Shown: positions 21,723 to 30,098 of the stretch, in pieces
How the letters are laid out: each line of letters begins with the position of its first letter
How positions within the stretch are numbered: position 1 is the stretch's first letter
Source: Deltaproteobacteria bacterium
GTDB taxonomy: Bacteria; Myxococcota_A; Polyangia; DRWM01; JAAZOP01
Direction: 5' to 3'
Length of the DNA stretch: 64,000 nt
NCBI GenBank assembly: GCA_016218815.1
Contig: JACRCX010000060.1
Coordinates: 56,464 to 120,463, forward strand
The notes under the pieces: generated by a model
What the model saw: the letters and a program-made list of their open reading frames with translations, nothing else
What the model was told of the DNA's origin: nothing
The model's database searches: none
Made by a program: the position numbers and the translations under genes

Positions 21723-24161
21723 ATGAAGCGCAAGCGCACGTGCGATCCGGGACGGAGGGGAGCGCTGCGGCTCCTGGCGGGACTTCCCCTGCTGCCGGCC
21801 GCGATCTCCGCCGCCTGCTCCAAGAAGGGCGAACGGACGTCGGTGAGCCTTCCGGCGGGGGGGAACCCCGGCGCCGCGGCCGTCCCCGCGGCGGGAGGCC
21901 CCGCGGCGCAGGCTGCGGCGGTCGCGCCGAGCGGTGTGCCGTGGGCGGGGAAGTTCTCCGCGTACGACCTCGCCGATCGGCTCGGCTTCGCCGCGCTCCG
22001 GCGCGGGGGGTTGTGGATCGACGTCGGCACCACCGACGCGTTCAAGTACACCCTCGGCGGATGGAAGAGCGGCTGGGGCCGGGCCGTCGAGCGCGACGGC
22101 GGCTGGTGCGGCCACGCGACGACCGACTCCTCGCGCCTCTTCTTCCCCTGGCCCACCTCCGAGGACATCGTCATCCGCATGCGCGTGCGTCGCGCCGGCG
22201 CCGAGTCGGTTTCGCTCTACGCCAACGACAACAGCCGGCCGTCCCAGTCCGCGGACATCCCGGCGGGCGACTGGGCCGTGGTCTCGCTGCGCGTCGCCGC
22301 CGCCAACGTGATCGCAGGCGAGAACCGCATGCTGCTGCGCTGGAGCGGCACGCAGGACATCGGCGGCGAGGCGGTCGCGGCGCTCGTCGATTGGTTCCAC
22401 GTCGCGTCCGCGTCGAGCGCGGAGACGGCGAGCGACGCCGAGCCGCTCTCGCAGGCGGTCGTGCGGTCGACGGCCGGAGGGACGGCGAAGGTGCTCGTGC
22501 CCGCCGGCGGGGGCCTGTCCTACTCCCTCGACGTCCCGACCGAGGCCCCGGTGCGGGGCCTGATGGCCGCGGCCGCCGGCGGCGCCGCGACGCTCGCCGT
22601 GCGCGCGACGACCGACGGCGAGGCGCCGAAGGTGCTCGCCGAGGTCCAGGTCTCCGGGACCGACCCGAAAGCGACCGCGGTCGACCTGGCGCCGTTCGCC
22701 GGGAAGGTGATCCGCCTCGATCTGGACGCCGCCGGCGCCGGCGTGACGCTCGTGTCGTCCGGGGTCTTCGTCGAGCCGCGGGCCGTCGACGCCGCCGTGC
22801 TCGGCAGGCTCGGCAAGGTCACGGCCCGCAACGTGATCCACGTCATGATCGACACGCTTCGCGCCGATCACGTCCCCCCCTACGGCCGCACGCGCGTCCA
22901 GGCCAAGGTGCTCGAGCTGGTCGCCCAGCGCGGCGCGCTGTTCGAGCGGTTCAGCGCGGTGGAGGACTGGACCAAGCCCTCGTGCGCCACGATGCTCACC
23001 GGCTTGTACCCGAACACGCACAAGGCGCAGACGGACGACATCATGCTGTCGCCCTCGGTCAGGATGATCTCCGAGGAGCTGAAGGCGAAGGGGCTCCAGA
23101 CCGCGTCGTTCATCGCCAACGGCTACGTCTCCGACAAGTTCGGCTTCAAGCGCGGGTGGGACCAGTACACGAACTACATCCGCGAGGGCAAGCCGACCAC
23201 GGCCGATCGGGTGTTCGGCGACGCCGCCGCCTGGATCGAGGCACACAAGGCCGAGCGGTTCTACGCCTACGTCCACACGATCGACCCCCACGTACCGTAT
23301 TCGCCACCGGCGGAGTTCCTCGCGCTGTACGACGACAAGCCGTACGACGGGCCGATCGTGGCGCGCCAGACGCACCTGCAGGTCGAGGACATCAAGAAGA
23401 AGAAGATGACCGTCACCGACCGCGACAAGGAGCGCCTCGAGGCGCTGTACGACGGCGAGATCAGCTTCCACGACGGCCACCTCGGCTCGTTCCTCAAGAA
23501 GCTCGACGAGCTGGGCATCCTGGAGGAAACCCTCGTCATCGTCTCGTCGGACCACGGCGAGGAGTTCTGGGACCACGGCTCGGTCGGCCACGGCCATTCG
23601 ATCTTCCAGGAGCTGGTGCACGTCCCCTTCTTCCTCATGTGGAAGAACGTCATCCCCGCCGGCGTCCGCATCGGCGAGAATCACGACCACACCTGCATCG
23701 TGCCGACCGTGTTCGAGGCGCTCGGCCTGCCGCCGCCAGGCTACCTGGAGGGCCTCTCCGTCCTGGGCCAGGCGCTCGGCCGCCAGGAAGTCGGCCCCTC
23801 GGCCGGATTTTCCACGCACCAGGGCGACCGCATGGCCGTGTGGAGCGGGCGGTACAAGTTCCAGCTCAGCGGCGCCGTGCGCGGCGCGCTGTTCGATCTC
23901 GTGGAGGATCCGCATTCCGCCGAGGACCGCGACGACCAGCGCCCGATCGCCGTCCGCTGGATGCGCACCCTTCTCGGCGCGCACCTCGGTTCCCCCGACA
24001 AGCGCTTCTGGCGCCACGTCGACCTGTCCCGCGCCAACGTCGGCGAGGTCCAGGCCGAGGCCGCGCAGATGGACGCGCAGACCCTGTGCCAGCTCTGCCA
24101 GCTCGGCTACGTCGTCGGCGAACGTTGCCAGAACTGCGGCGCTCCGGCCGGCGGCGGGTAG
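21723..24161 (+). CDS. Sulfatase-superfamily lipoprotein with Thr at the nucleophile position
   Basis: A signal with RRGALRLLAG and SAAC-SK suggests an exported lipoprotein (812 residues). Residues about 80-365 are beta-sandwich-like. From about residue 370 it is an alkaline-phosphatase-fold sulfatase: NVIHVMIDTLRADHVPPYG (metal site), DWTKPSCATMLTGLYP, HTIDPHVPY and SSDHGEEFWDHGSVGHGHS. The usual C-x-P-S-R formylglycine motif is replaced by T417-K-P-S-C, so the nucleophile is probably Thr, as in phosphotransferases and phosphonate or phosphodiester hydrolases of the superfamily. The C-terminus CQLCQLGY...CQNCG looks like a zinc ribbon. GTG 21711 is an alternative start. Confidence 0.88.
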   Translation: MKRKRTCDPGRRGALRLLAGLPLLPAAISAACSKKGERTSVSLPAGGNPGAAAVPAAGGPAAQAAAVAPSGVPWAGKFSAYDLADRLGFAALRRGGLWIDVGTTDAFKYTLGGWKSGWGRAVERDGGWCGHATTDSSRLFFPWPTSEDIVIRMRVRRAGAESVSLYANDNSRPSQSADIPAGDWAVVSLRVAAANVIAGENRMLLRWSGTQDIGGEAVAALVDWFHVASASSAETASDAEPLSQAVVRSTAGGTAKVLVPAGGGLSYSLDVPTEAPVRGLMAAAAGGAATLAVRATTDGEAPKVLAEVQVSGTDPKATAVDLAPFAGKVIRLDLDAAGAGVTLVSSGVFVEPRAVDAAVLGRLGKVTARNVIHVMIDTLRADHVPPYGRTRVQAKVLELVAQRGALFERFSAVEDWTKPSCATMLTGLYPNTHKAQTDDIMLSPSVRMISEELKAKGLQTASFIANGYVSDKFGFKRGWDQYTNYIREGKPTTADRVFGDAAAWIEAHKAERFYAYVHTIDPHVPYSPPAEFLALYDDKPYDGPIVARQTHLQVEDIKKKKMTVTDRDKERLEALYDGEISFHDGHLGSFLKKLDELGILEETLVIVSSDHGEEFWDHGSVGHGHSIFQELVHVPFFLMWKNVIPAGVRIGENHDHTCIVPTVFEALGLPPPGYLEGLSVLGQALGRQEVGPSAGFSTHQGDRMAVWSGRYKFQLSGAVRGALFDLVEDPHSAEDRDDQRPIAVRWMRTLLGAHLGSPDKRFWRHVDLSRANVGEVQAEAAQMDAQTLCQLCQLGYVVGERCQNCGAPAGGG

Positions 24162-24234
24162 GGCGAGCGGTCGAGCGGTCGAAGAGGCGAGCGGTCGAGC
24201 GGTCGGGCGGGGGCGAGCGGTCGCAGGAGCGCGG
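24162..24234. repeat. GAGCGGTCG tandem repeat between two lipoprotein genes
   Basis: About six GAGCGGTCG-like units, related to the CTCGTCCGC arrays elsewhere. The ribosome site AGGAG for the next gene lies at its end (24225-24229). The upstream and downstream genes are probably co-transcribed. Confidence 0.55.
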
Positions 24235-25290
24235 ATGAGCACGGGTACGAAGCAATGGTGGACTCGCGTGGTCGCGGCGGAACTCGTGGCGACGCTGGTT
24301 GCGGCCTGTGCTCCGCGCGCGCCGGAGCCGCCGGCGCCCGAGACGATCTCGCCCGTGCTTGCGCAGATTCGCGAAGAGGCGGCGCGGGCGGCGCCGCTCG
24401 TCGACAGCCCGTGGGTGCGGGATTTTCTGGCGGCGACGGCCGACCTGCCGCCGGTGCCGTCGCGCGTCGTGTACGTCGACGCGGAGAACGAGCTGGCGTG
24501 GTCGGAGCGCGAGGCCGAAGCGCTGGGCGGGGACGCGATGGAGGGGCTCGAGCGCCGGGTGCTGGACGAGGAGTACTACTACTTCACGCGGTACGGCACG
24601 CCGGTCGCGTACGCCCGCGCGCTCGACCTGATCGCGGCGCACGGCATCGACGGGGCCGACGGCCTGCAGATGCTCGACTACGGCTACGGCGGCATCGGCC
24701 AGTTGCGGATGCTCGCCACGCTCGGTGCGGACGTGGTCGGCGTGGAGGTCGACCCCGTGTCGCACGCGCTGTACTCGGCGGCGGGCGATACCGGGACGAT
24801 TGCCGGCCGGGCCGGGGTCGAAGGACGCGTCACCCTGGTGCACGGGAGCTGGCCGGGCGACGCCGAAGTCCGGGCGTCGGCAGGGGGAGGGTTCGACCTC
24901 TTCCTGTCGAAGAACACGCTCAAGAACGGCTACATCCATCCCGCGGAGTACGTGGATCCGAAGCGGCTGGTGCACCTGGGCGTGACGGAGGATGAGTTCG
25001 TGGCCGCTGTGTTCGAGTCGCTCGCGCCGGGCGGCCTCTTCGTGATCTACAACCTCTGTCCCGCGCCCGCGCCACCGGGCGAGCCGTACATCCCCTGGGC
25101 CGACGGGCGCTCCCCGTTCCCGCGCGAGACGTTTGAGGCGGCCGGCTTCGAGGTCCTCGCGTTCGACGAGGACGACACCGCGATGATCCGCCGCTTCGGC
25201 CTCGCCCTGGCCTGGGACCAGGGCGAAGATGCCATGGACCTGGAAAACGACCTCTTCGCCTGGTTCACGATCGTGCGGCGACCCTCGTAG
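24235..25290 (+). CDS. Methyltransferase-fold lipoprotein
   Basis: The 351-residue protein has a lipoprotein signal (ATLVAAC-AP, Cys about 25), yet residues about 140-320 resemble a class I SAM-dependent methyltransferase: LQMLDYGYGGIGQLRMLA (motif I), ADVVGVEVDP (acidic end of beta-2), RVTLVHGSWPG, FDLFLSKNTL and LAPGGLFVIYNLC (motif near beta-5). Such enzymes are normally cytoplasmic because SAM is. An envelope location is therefore odd and suggests a repurposed Rossmann domain or an unusual substrate supply. It follows the sulfatase-like gene by 73 bp and may form an operon. Confidence 0.82.
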   Translation: MSTGTKQWWTRVVAAELVATLVAACAPRAPEPPAPETISPVLAQIREEAARAAPLVDSPWVRDFLAATADLPPVPSRVVYVDAENELAWSEREAEALGGDAMEGLERRVLDEEYYYFTRYGTPVAYARALDLIAAHGIDGADGLQMLDYGYGGIGQLRMLATLGADVVGVEVDPVSHALYSAAGDTGTIAGRAGVEGRVTLVHGSWPGDAEVRASAGGGFDLFLSKNTLKNGYIHPAEYVDPKRLVHLGVTEDEFVAAVFESLAPGGLFVIYNLCPAPAPPGEPYIPWADGRSPFPRETFEAAGFEVLAFDEDDTAMIRRFGLALAWDQGEDAMDLENDLFAWFTIVRRPS

Positions 25291-25385
25291 TCCGCGCTAC
25301 CTGCACGGAGCGGACGGAGAGGGACGGGTGGGTGGCGAGGAACACCCTCCACCGCACGTGAACGAGGAAGCCGCTCGCGGCTGGG

Positions 25386-26966
25386 TCACCAGGGGACGAC
25401 GGGAAGCGGGACGGGTGTGCTCTCCGTCGCGCCGATGCCGAGGCCGCCGCCGTTGTTGCCCCAGCACCAGACCGTCCCGTCCGAGAGCACCGCGCAGCTC
25501 CTCCAGGCCGTGACCTCGACGGCGACGATCCCGGCGAGTCCGCCGACCTCTACAGGGGCCATGCGGTCTTCGGTCGTGCCGTCCCCCAGCTGCCCAAACC
25601 CGTTGCTTCCCCAACAGACTTCGTGACCGCCGTCGATCACCGCACAGATGTGGGCCAAATCGCCCGTGGAGCCCTGGCGCAGCGGGTAGCCGGAACGGGC
25701 CGAGACGAGAACGGCTCCGGTCAGGCCGGTCACGCCTACGGGTGAGGGGCTGTCCGTAGTCGTGCCGTCGCCCAGTTGGCCGGAGGCGTTCCCTCCCCAA
25801 CAGCGGACTGTGCCGCTGTTCAGGACCGCGCACGTGTGGATCGGTCCGGCGGAAACAGCGACCGCGCCGGTGACGCCGGTCACCGGCACGGCCACTAGGC
25901 TGTCGGTTGTCGTGCCGTCCCCGAGCTGGCCCCAGCGGCTGCTCCCCCAGCAGCGGACGGTTCCGTCGTCGAGGACCGTGCAGGCATGCCCGAGGTGCGC
26001 GCAGTAGTCGCTCGCGGGCGCGCAGGAACCCGCGGTCGAAATCCCCACGACGTTCGCCACGCCCGACACGACGACCGGAACGTTGCTGCTCTCCGTGGTG
26101 CCGTTGCCGAGCCTGCCCTGCCCGTTGGCTCCCCAGCATCGCGCCGTGCCGTCGACGAGTACAGCGCACGCAAATTCGTCGGCGGCGGAAACCGAGACCG
26201 CCGAATCCAGGCCGGCCACGATCACCGGTACATTGCTGTCGGTGTTCGTACCGTCGCCGAGCTGTCCGTATTGGTTGTCGCCCCAACACCGCGCCGTGCC
26301 GTCGGCCAGCACGGCGCAGGTCGACTTCGAGCCGGCCGACAGACCGACGGCGGACGTGAGGCCCTCCACTCGGACGGGGACGTCGCTGCTCGCGCTGGTC
26401 CCGTCGCCGAGCTGTCCGTGATGGTTGTCGCCCCAGCACCGCGCCGTGCCGTCGGCAAGCAACGCGCAGGTGTGAGGGTCGACGAGCCCCCAGGCGGAGA
26501 CGGCGATGGCGCCACAATCCGCGGGGCAAACCAGCTGGTCCTCGTCTTCCCCGCAGCTTCCGTCGCCGCACGGCGGGCGGCAGTCCGCCGCGCAGGAGGC
26601 GGGATCCTCGTGCAGATCGCAGATGCCGTCCCCGCAAGCGGGATTCCGGCAGCCGCCGAGGTCGACGCCGCAATCCCCGTCGCAACCGAGCATGCCGACG
26701 GGGAAGCCGAACGAGGCGCAGGTCCGCCCGCGGAGATCCGTGCCGTCGCACTCTTCGCCTTCCTCCGCCTTGCCGTTGCCGCAGATCGGTTCGGCGTCGG
26801 TCGGCGCGTCTTCGCCGGAGTCGGCCGCTTCCCCGGGCTGAGCGGCGTCATTGGGGCGTTCGGACCGGCTGCCGTAGCAGGCCGACCACAGCGCCAAGCC
26901 GGCAACGGCCGGCCGGATGGCCGCGGCCAACCTGAGCCTCCGCCGTCGTTTCCCGTGTCCACCCAC
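25386..26966 (-). CDS. RCC1-repeat lipoprotein
   Basis: The start is uncertain. GTG 26966 gives a sensible signal peptide (KRRRRLRLAAAIRP ... LALWSAC-YG); the open frame extends to 27116. After the lipobox come Asp/Glu-rich and disulfide-rich parts (CGNGKAEEGEECDG, CGDGICDLHEDPASC, CGDGSCGEDEDQLVC) of the myxococcal cysteine-repeat type. Seven or so RCC1 blades follow (for example CALLADGTARCWGDNHHGQLGDGT, paraphrased consensus CAxLxDGTxxCWGxNxxGQLGDGT), forming a beta-propeller. The blades are nearly identical, suggesting recent duplication. Probably a surface recognition or adhesion protein. Confidence 0.86.
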   Translation of the reverse strand: MGGHGKRRRRLRLAAAIRPAVAGLALWSACYGSRSERPNDAAQPGEAADSGEDAPTDAEPICGNGKAEEGEECDGTDLRGRTCASFGFPVGMLGCDGDCGVDLGGCRNPACGDGICDLHEDPASCAADCRPPCGDGSCGEDEDQLVCPADCGAIAVSAWGLVDPHTCALLADGTARCWGDNHHGQLGDGTSASSDVPVRVEGLTSAVGLSAGSKSTCAVLADGTARCWGDNQYGQLGDGTNTDSNVPVIVAGLDSAVSVSAADEFACAVLVDGTARCWGANGQGRLGNGTTESSNVPVVVSGVANVVGISTAGSCAPASDYCAHLGHACTVLDDGTVRCWGSSRWGQLGDGTTTDSLVAVPVTGVTGAVAVSAGPIHTCAVLNSGTVRCWGGNASGQLGDGTTTDSPSPVGVTGLTGAVLVSARSGYPLRQGSTGDLAHICAVIDGGHEVCWGSNGFGQLGDGTTEDRMAPVEVGGLAGIVAVEVTAWRSCAVLSDGTVWCWGNNGGGLGIGATESTPVPLPVVPW

Positions 26967-27124
26967 GATTCGAAGCTTGTTCCGCCGGAACAGCCCTGTC
27001 AAACCGAGGTCGCGCGGAGTGCGTGGCGCCGGGATCGGGAACGAGCGGCCCTCCGATTTTCGCCGGTCAGCCGGCGCCCCCATCCCGCCGAAGACGAACT
27101 GGCATTGCATGGCCATCTACGCTA

Positions 27125-27244
27125 TACGCTCCGCGCGGCGAGGCGTGCGTGTGGCTGACGGGCTGCGCCTGCGTCGGCGACGATTGCATGGCCCTGTTCC
27201 GTTGCTTCGAGGAGTGCCATGCCTACAACGTCGGTTGCGTCTAA
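27125..27244 (+). pseudogene. Remnant of a Cys-rich lipoprotein module
   Basis: The frame ending at TAA 27242-27244 encodes CVWLTGCACVGDDC and CFEECHAYNVGC. This aligns cysteine for cysteine with modules of the intact protein at 27885-29156 (HCVSVGSGCSCVGTDC and AECVAARLAC). No start codon, signal peptide or upstream domain is present, and the 3' end overlaps the next gene's start by 26 bp. It looks like the tail of a degraded tandem paralogue. Confidence 0.6.
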
Positions 27245-27725
27245 CCCGCCCCACGCCACCGGCTCGTCTCCGAGACGCCCGAGCAGGTCGGCCTTGCTGT
27301 TCGCCCTCATGGTGGCCACCGCGGGGAATCCCATCGGCGCATGCGGGCACAGCGCTCGCACCACGACCCCCGTGCCCACCACCACCGTCCACACCGATTC
27401 CAGGTTCCAAGCCCCGCCGGGCCCGGCGAGCATCGTCGTCTTGCCCGAAGCACCCCCGAACGATTGCACGCTCCTGGCGAACCTCGTCGGGGAGAGCTCG
27501 TGGTGGTCCGTAGAGGAAGGTGTCGCTCCCCTGTCCCAGGGCGCCTCCGTGTACGTCGTCGAGGCGGAGACCGACGCGCGACGGAAGGCCGTCGCCCTCG
27601 GCGCCACCCACCTGCGGCTCGACGAACCGGAGATCGAGAACCGGTATCTCGACGTCGTTTCGATCCGGATCTCGGGCACGGCCTACCGCTGCCCGTCGCC
27701 CAGCCCCGGTTCCGCGGCGCCGTGA
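27219..27725 (+). CDS. DUF4156-like lipoprotein
   Basis: ATG 27219 has GAGGAG 4 nt upstream. The signal peptide is long (SALLFALMVATAGNPIGAC). The mature part (about residues 60-160) resembles DUF4156 lipoproteins: DCTLLANLVGESS, a middle AETDARRKAVALGATHLRL and terminal ISGTAYRC, with two Cys likely disulfide-bonded. The family's function is unknown; members are small envelope lipoproteins. Confidence 0.75.
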   Translation: MPTTSVASNPPHATGSSPRRPSRSALLFALMVATAGNPIGACGHSARTTTPVPTTTVHTDSRFQAPPGPASIVVLPEAPPNDCTLLANLVGESSWWSVEEGVAPLSQGASVYVVEAETDARRKAVALGATHLRLDEPEIENRYLDVVSIRISGTAYRCPSPSPGSAAP

Positions 27726-27884
27726 GGTCCTCGATCGGCATCGTGATGTCCTCGAGCCGTTCCGGCGCCGACAGGCGAGGATGCACCTGCCGGCAAGGAA
27801 CGCCGCTTCAGAAGGAAGCGCGTCCGAATAGCGTGCTCCGCGGGAGCGCCTGTTGCATGATGGGAGGGTCGCGGAGGTGTGATG

Positions 27885-29156
27885 ATGCGTCGAGTGATCT
27901 TCTTCCTGCTTCTCTCCGGCATGGTCGCTGCTTGCGGTGGCGGCGTGGAACTTTCCGGCGACGGCACGGCCGACGGCGAGCCCGATGCGACCGGCGACTC
28001 GGGCGACGGGGCGGACGTCCCCGCGGACGAGAGCGGCTCGGACGGCACCGACGGCGGCGCCGACTGCGCGCCGATGGATGCGGAGCCCGAGGGGACGTGC
28101 GAGATGATGCTGGGGTACAAGTGGGACGGCGCGCACTGCGTGTCCGTCGGCTCCGGCTGCTCCTGCGTGGGTACGGATTGCGGCGCGGTCTACGACACGG
28201 TGGCCGAATGCGTCGCGGCGCGGCTTGCCTGCTACGGCGAGGTCTGCGAGCCGCAGGCCGCGGCGGGACGGACGTGCGACGGCGGCGGGTGCGCGGAGGT
28301 CATCGGGCCCTTCTGGGACGGAAGCAGGTGCTTCCCGACGGTGGGCTGCGAGTGCGCCGGCGCCGACTGCGCCGCCGCCTTCGCCTCGGAGGAGGAGTGT
28401 GTGGCCGTTCACGCGGGCTGCGACGGCGCGTTGTGCCTGGCGACCGACGGGCAGTGGTTCCCCGCCGCGGCGGGCCTCTGCGGCTTCGAGTGCGGCCTGC
28501 CGGCCGACCTGGACTGCTTCACGCCGTTCGCCGCGTGCAACTGCGGTCCGGACCGGGCCTTCATCTCCGGCACCGGGTGCATGACCTCCGGCGTGGCCTG
28601 CGATCCGGCGCTCCTCTGCCGCCAGACCGAGGGGCGGTGGGTCCTCTCCTCCGAGTCCCCGTGCGGCTTCGATTGCGGCGTCGCCAACCCGGCGTACTGC
28701 GAGTCCCCGTTCGACTCGTGCGACTGCGGCGCCAACCGCAACTTCGACTCGTCCCGCGGCTGCGTCCCCGACTGGACCTGCGCCGCCGCCGAGCGCCGGG
28801 AGGTCTGCACCTCGACCGGCGGGACGTGGCACGACTGCTCCCCCGGTGACTACGGCTGCTCGTGCGGCGACTATAGCTGCGGCGTTCCGAACGTTACGGA
28901 CCCGTGCGTGATGCCCGGGTGCGACTGCGGCCCCTCGCGCAATTTCGGCTCGGAGCTCGGCTGCGCCTGGGACGACGCCTGCTACGGCCTCGGGGTGGGT
29001 GCGAACTGCCACGGCGGGGGCAGCTATTCCTCGTGCCGCTCCGGCCTCCTCTGCTGCTCGTCCTCCGGCGCCATGGATCTGCAGGCCTGCCAGGCGCCGT
29101 GCTGCCCCGACGACCCCTCGTGCGCGGACGACGGTTGCCCGTTGCCGATGCCGTAG
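27885..29156 (+). CDS. Cys-rich modular lipoprotein
   Basis: Two ATGs and a GTG precede; ATG 27885 is best spaced from GGAGG (27873-27877). Signal MRRVIFFLLLSGMVAAC-GG, then a short Asp/Gly linker and several disulfide modules: two of the W-D-G-x2-C-x4-GC-x-C-x-G-x-DC-x8-C type (residues about 70-175), then repeats with CGFECG/CGFDCG and CNCGPDR/CDCGANR cores, ending in CPDDPSCADDGCP. Residue count 423. The last part resembles modules in other myxobacterial surface proteins but is unnamed. A decayed relative lies 0.6 kb upstream. Confidence 0.82.
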   Translation: MRRVIFFLLLSGMVAACGGGVELSGDGTADGEPDATGDSGDGADVPADESGSDGTDGGADCAPMDAEPEGTCEMMLGYKWDGAHCVSVGSGCSCVGTDCGAVYDTVAECVAARLACYGEVCEPQAAAGRTCDGGGCAEVIGPFWDGSRCFPTVGCECAGADCAAAFASEEECVAVHAGCDGALCLATDGQWFPAAAGLCGFECGLPADLDCFTPFAACNCGPDRAFISGTGCMTSGVACDPALLCRQTEGRWVLSSESPCGFDCGVANPAYCESPFDSCDCGANRNFDSSRGCVPDWTCAAAERREVCTSTGGTWHDCSPGDYGCSCGDYSCGVPNVTDPCVMPGCDCGPSRNFGSELGCAWDDACYGLGVGANCHGGGSYSSCRSGLLCCSSSGAMDLQACQAPCCPDDPSCADDGCPLPMP

Positions 29157-29278
29157 GGCGGGGCTGCCCCTCGCCGGCTGCTCACCTTCGACCACCCGGA
29201 CCAGAGCCTGCGGAGCGTCACCCGTCATGGGCCGGCCGAGCATGCGGACCGGTGCGTGCGGCGATTCCGCCCGCTCCG

Positions 29279-29287
29279 TGCTAGCAT
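29279..29287 (+). promoter_or_regulatory. Extended -10 promoter element
   Basis: TGCTAGCAT (hexamer TAGCAT) 23 nt before ATG 29311. Matches the recurrent TGCTAnnnT pattern. Confidence 0.4.
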
Positions 29288-29310
29288 CTGGTCGCTCGGC
29301 GAGGACCACG

Positions 29311-30063
29311 ATGATCAAGATGCTCGGAGCGTTCGTGACGGTCGCTGCCCTCGTGCCTGCCTGCGGTGACGACACTTCCGGCGACGGCGCGACGGAGACA
29401 ATCGCCGACTCCGCCGACGGCGACCTCGGCCTGGACGCGGCCGGTGACGCAGGCGTGGACGCCGACGGTGACGCGAACGTGGAGGACGACACAGGCCCGG
29501 ATGCGGACGCCGGCGCGGACGCCGACGGCGACGGCGACGACGATGTCGACGTGCCGGCCGACGCCGCGTCGGACACGGACACGGACGCCGCCGCCTGCCC
29601 GGTCTGCCTCGACGGCTCGTACGACTTCGGCCCCACCGGCGGCAGGCGCCCCTACGAGGAGAGCTTCTCGCTTGCACCCTGCTCGAGCTTCACCGCCCGC
29701 CGCGAGGACTGGAGCGGCGTCCTGCTGGCCGGCTGCGATGCCGACATGGCGGGGTGCGACCCCGCAGCGGCCGCCGTGACGAGCGCCCACGTCATGCAGG
29801 CGGTCGGCGACACGGGCGTCCAGGCTGCGTTCGCCCTGGGCTCGGTGCTCTACGGTGTGGACTCCCGTCCGTGGGATGGCTCCGTCTTCCGCATCGCGCG
29901 AAGCGGGGCCACCACGGCGGAGATCTTCGTCGGCGATCCCTGCGGTCCGGGCGACCCCGGCTGCCTGCCCCCGCCGGCGGGGGTCCTGCACCTGCGGGAC
30001 GTCCTGGCGTCGTTGATCGCCCAGCTCCCGACGTACCCGGGCCCGGGCTGTTCGACCTGGTGA
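29311..30063 (+). CDS. Small lipoprotein with acidic linker and Cys-containing domain
   Basis: MIKMLGAFVTVAALVPAC-GD signal, then an 80-residue Asp/Ala/Gly linker (ADADGDGDDDVDV-type) and a 150-residue globular domain with six or more cysteines (CPVCLDGSYDF, CSSFTARREDW, DMAGCDPA, CGPGDPGCLPP). No family recognised. It overlaps nothing; its 3' end faces the NlpC/P60-like gene, 35 bp apart. Confidence 0.78.
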   Translation: MIKMLGAFVTVAALVPACGDDTSGDGATETIADSADGDLGLDAAGDAGVDADGDANVEDDTGPDADAGADADGDGDDDVDVPADAASDTDTDAAACPVCLDGSYDFGPTGGRRPYEESFSLAPCSSFTARREDWSGVLLAGCDADMAGCDPAAAAVTSAHVMQAVGDTGVQAAFALGSVLYGVDSRPWDGSVFRIARSGATTAEIFVGDPCGPGDPGCLPPPAGVLHLRDVLASLIAQLPTYPGPGCSTW

Positions 30064-30098
30064 GCGACCGGCTGTCCCTCGCCGCCGGGTGGTGGCTG

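Noticed and set aside
21174..24242. Very long antisense open frame opposite the sulfatase-like gene (and similar ones at 51697-54828 and 59094-62507)
   Set aside because: Arg/Pro/Ala-rich without domains or start signals; they arise from GC-rich third codon positions of the real genes.
24235..25290. Cytoplasmic methyltransferase with mis-assigned start
   Set aside because: The ribosome site AGGAG and a complete lipobox agree with the upstream ATG, so the exported form is the better reading.
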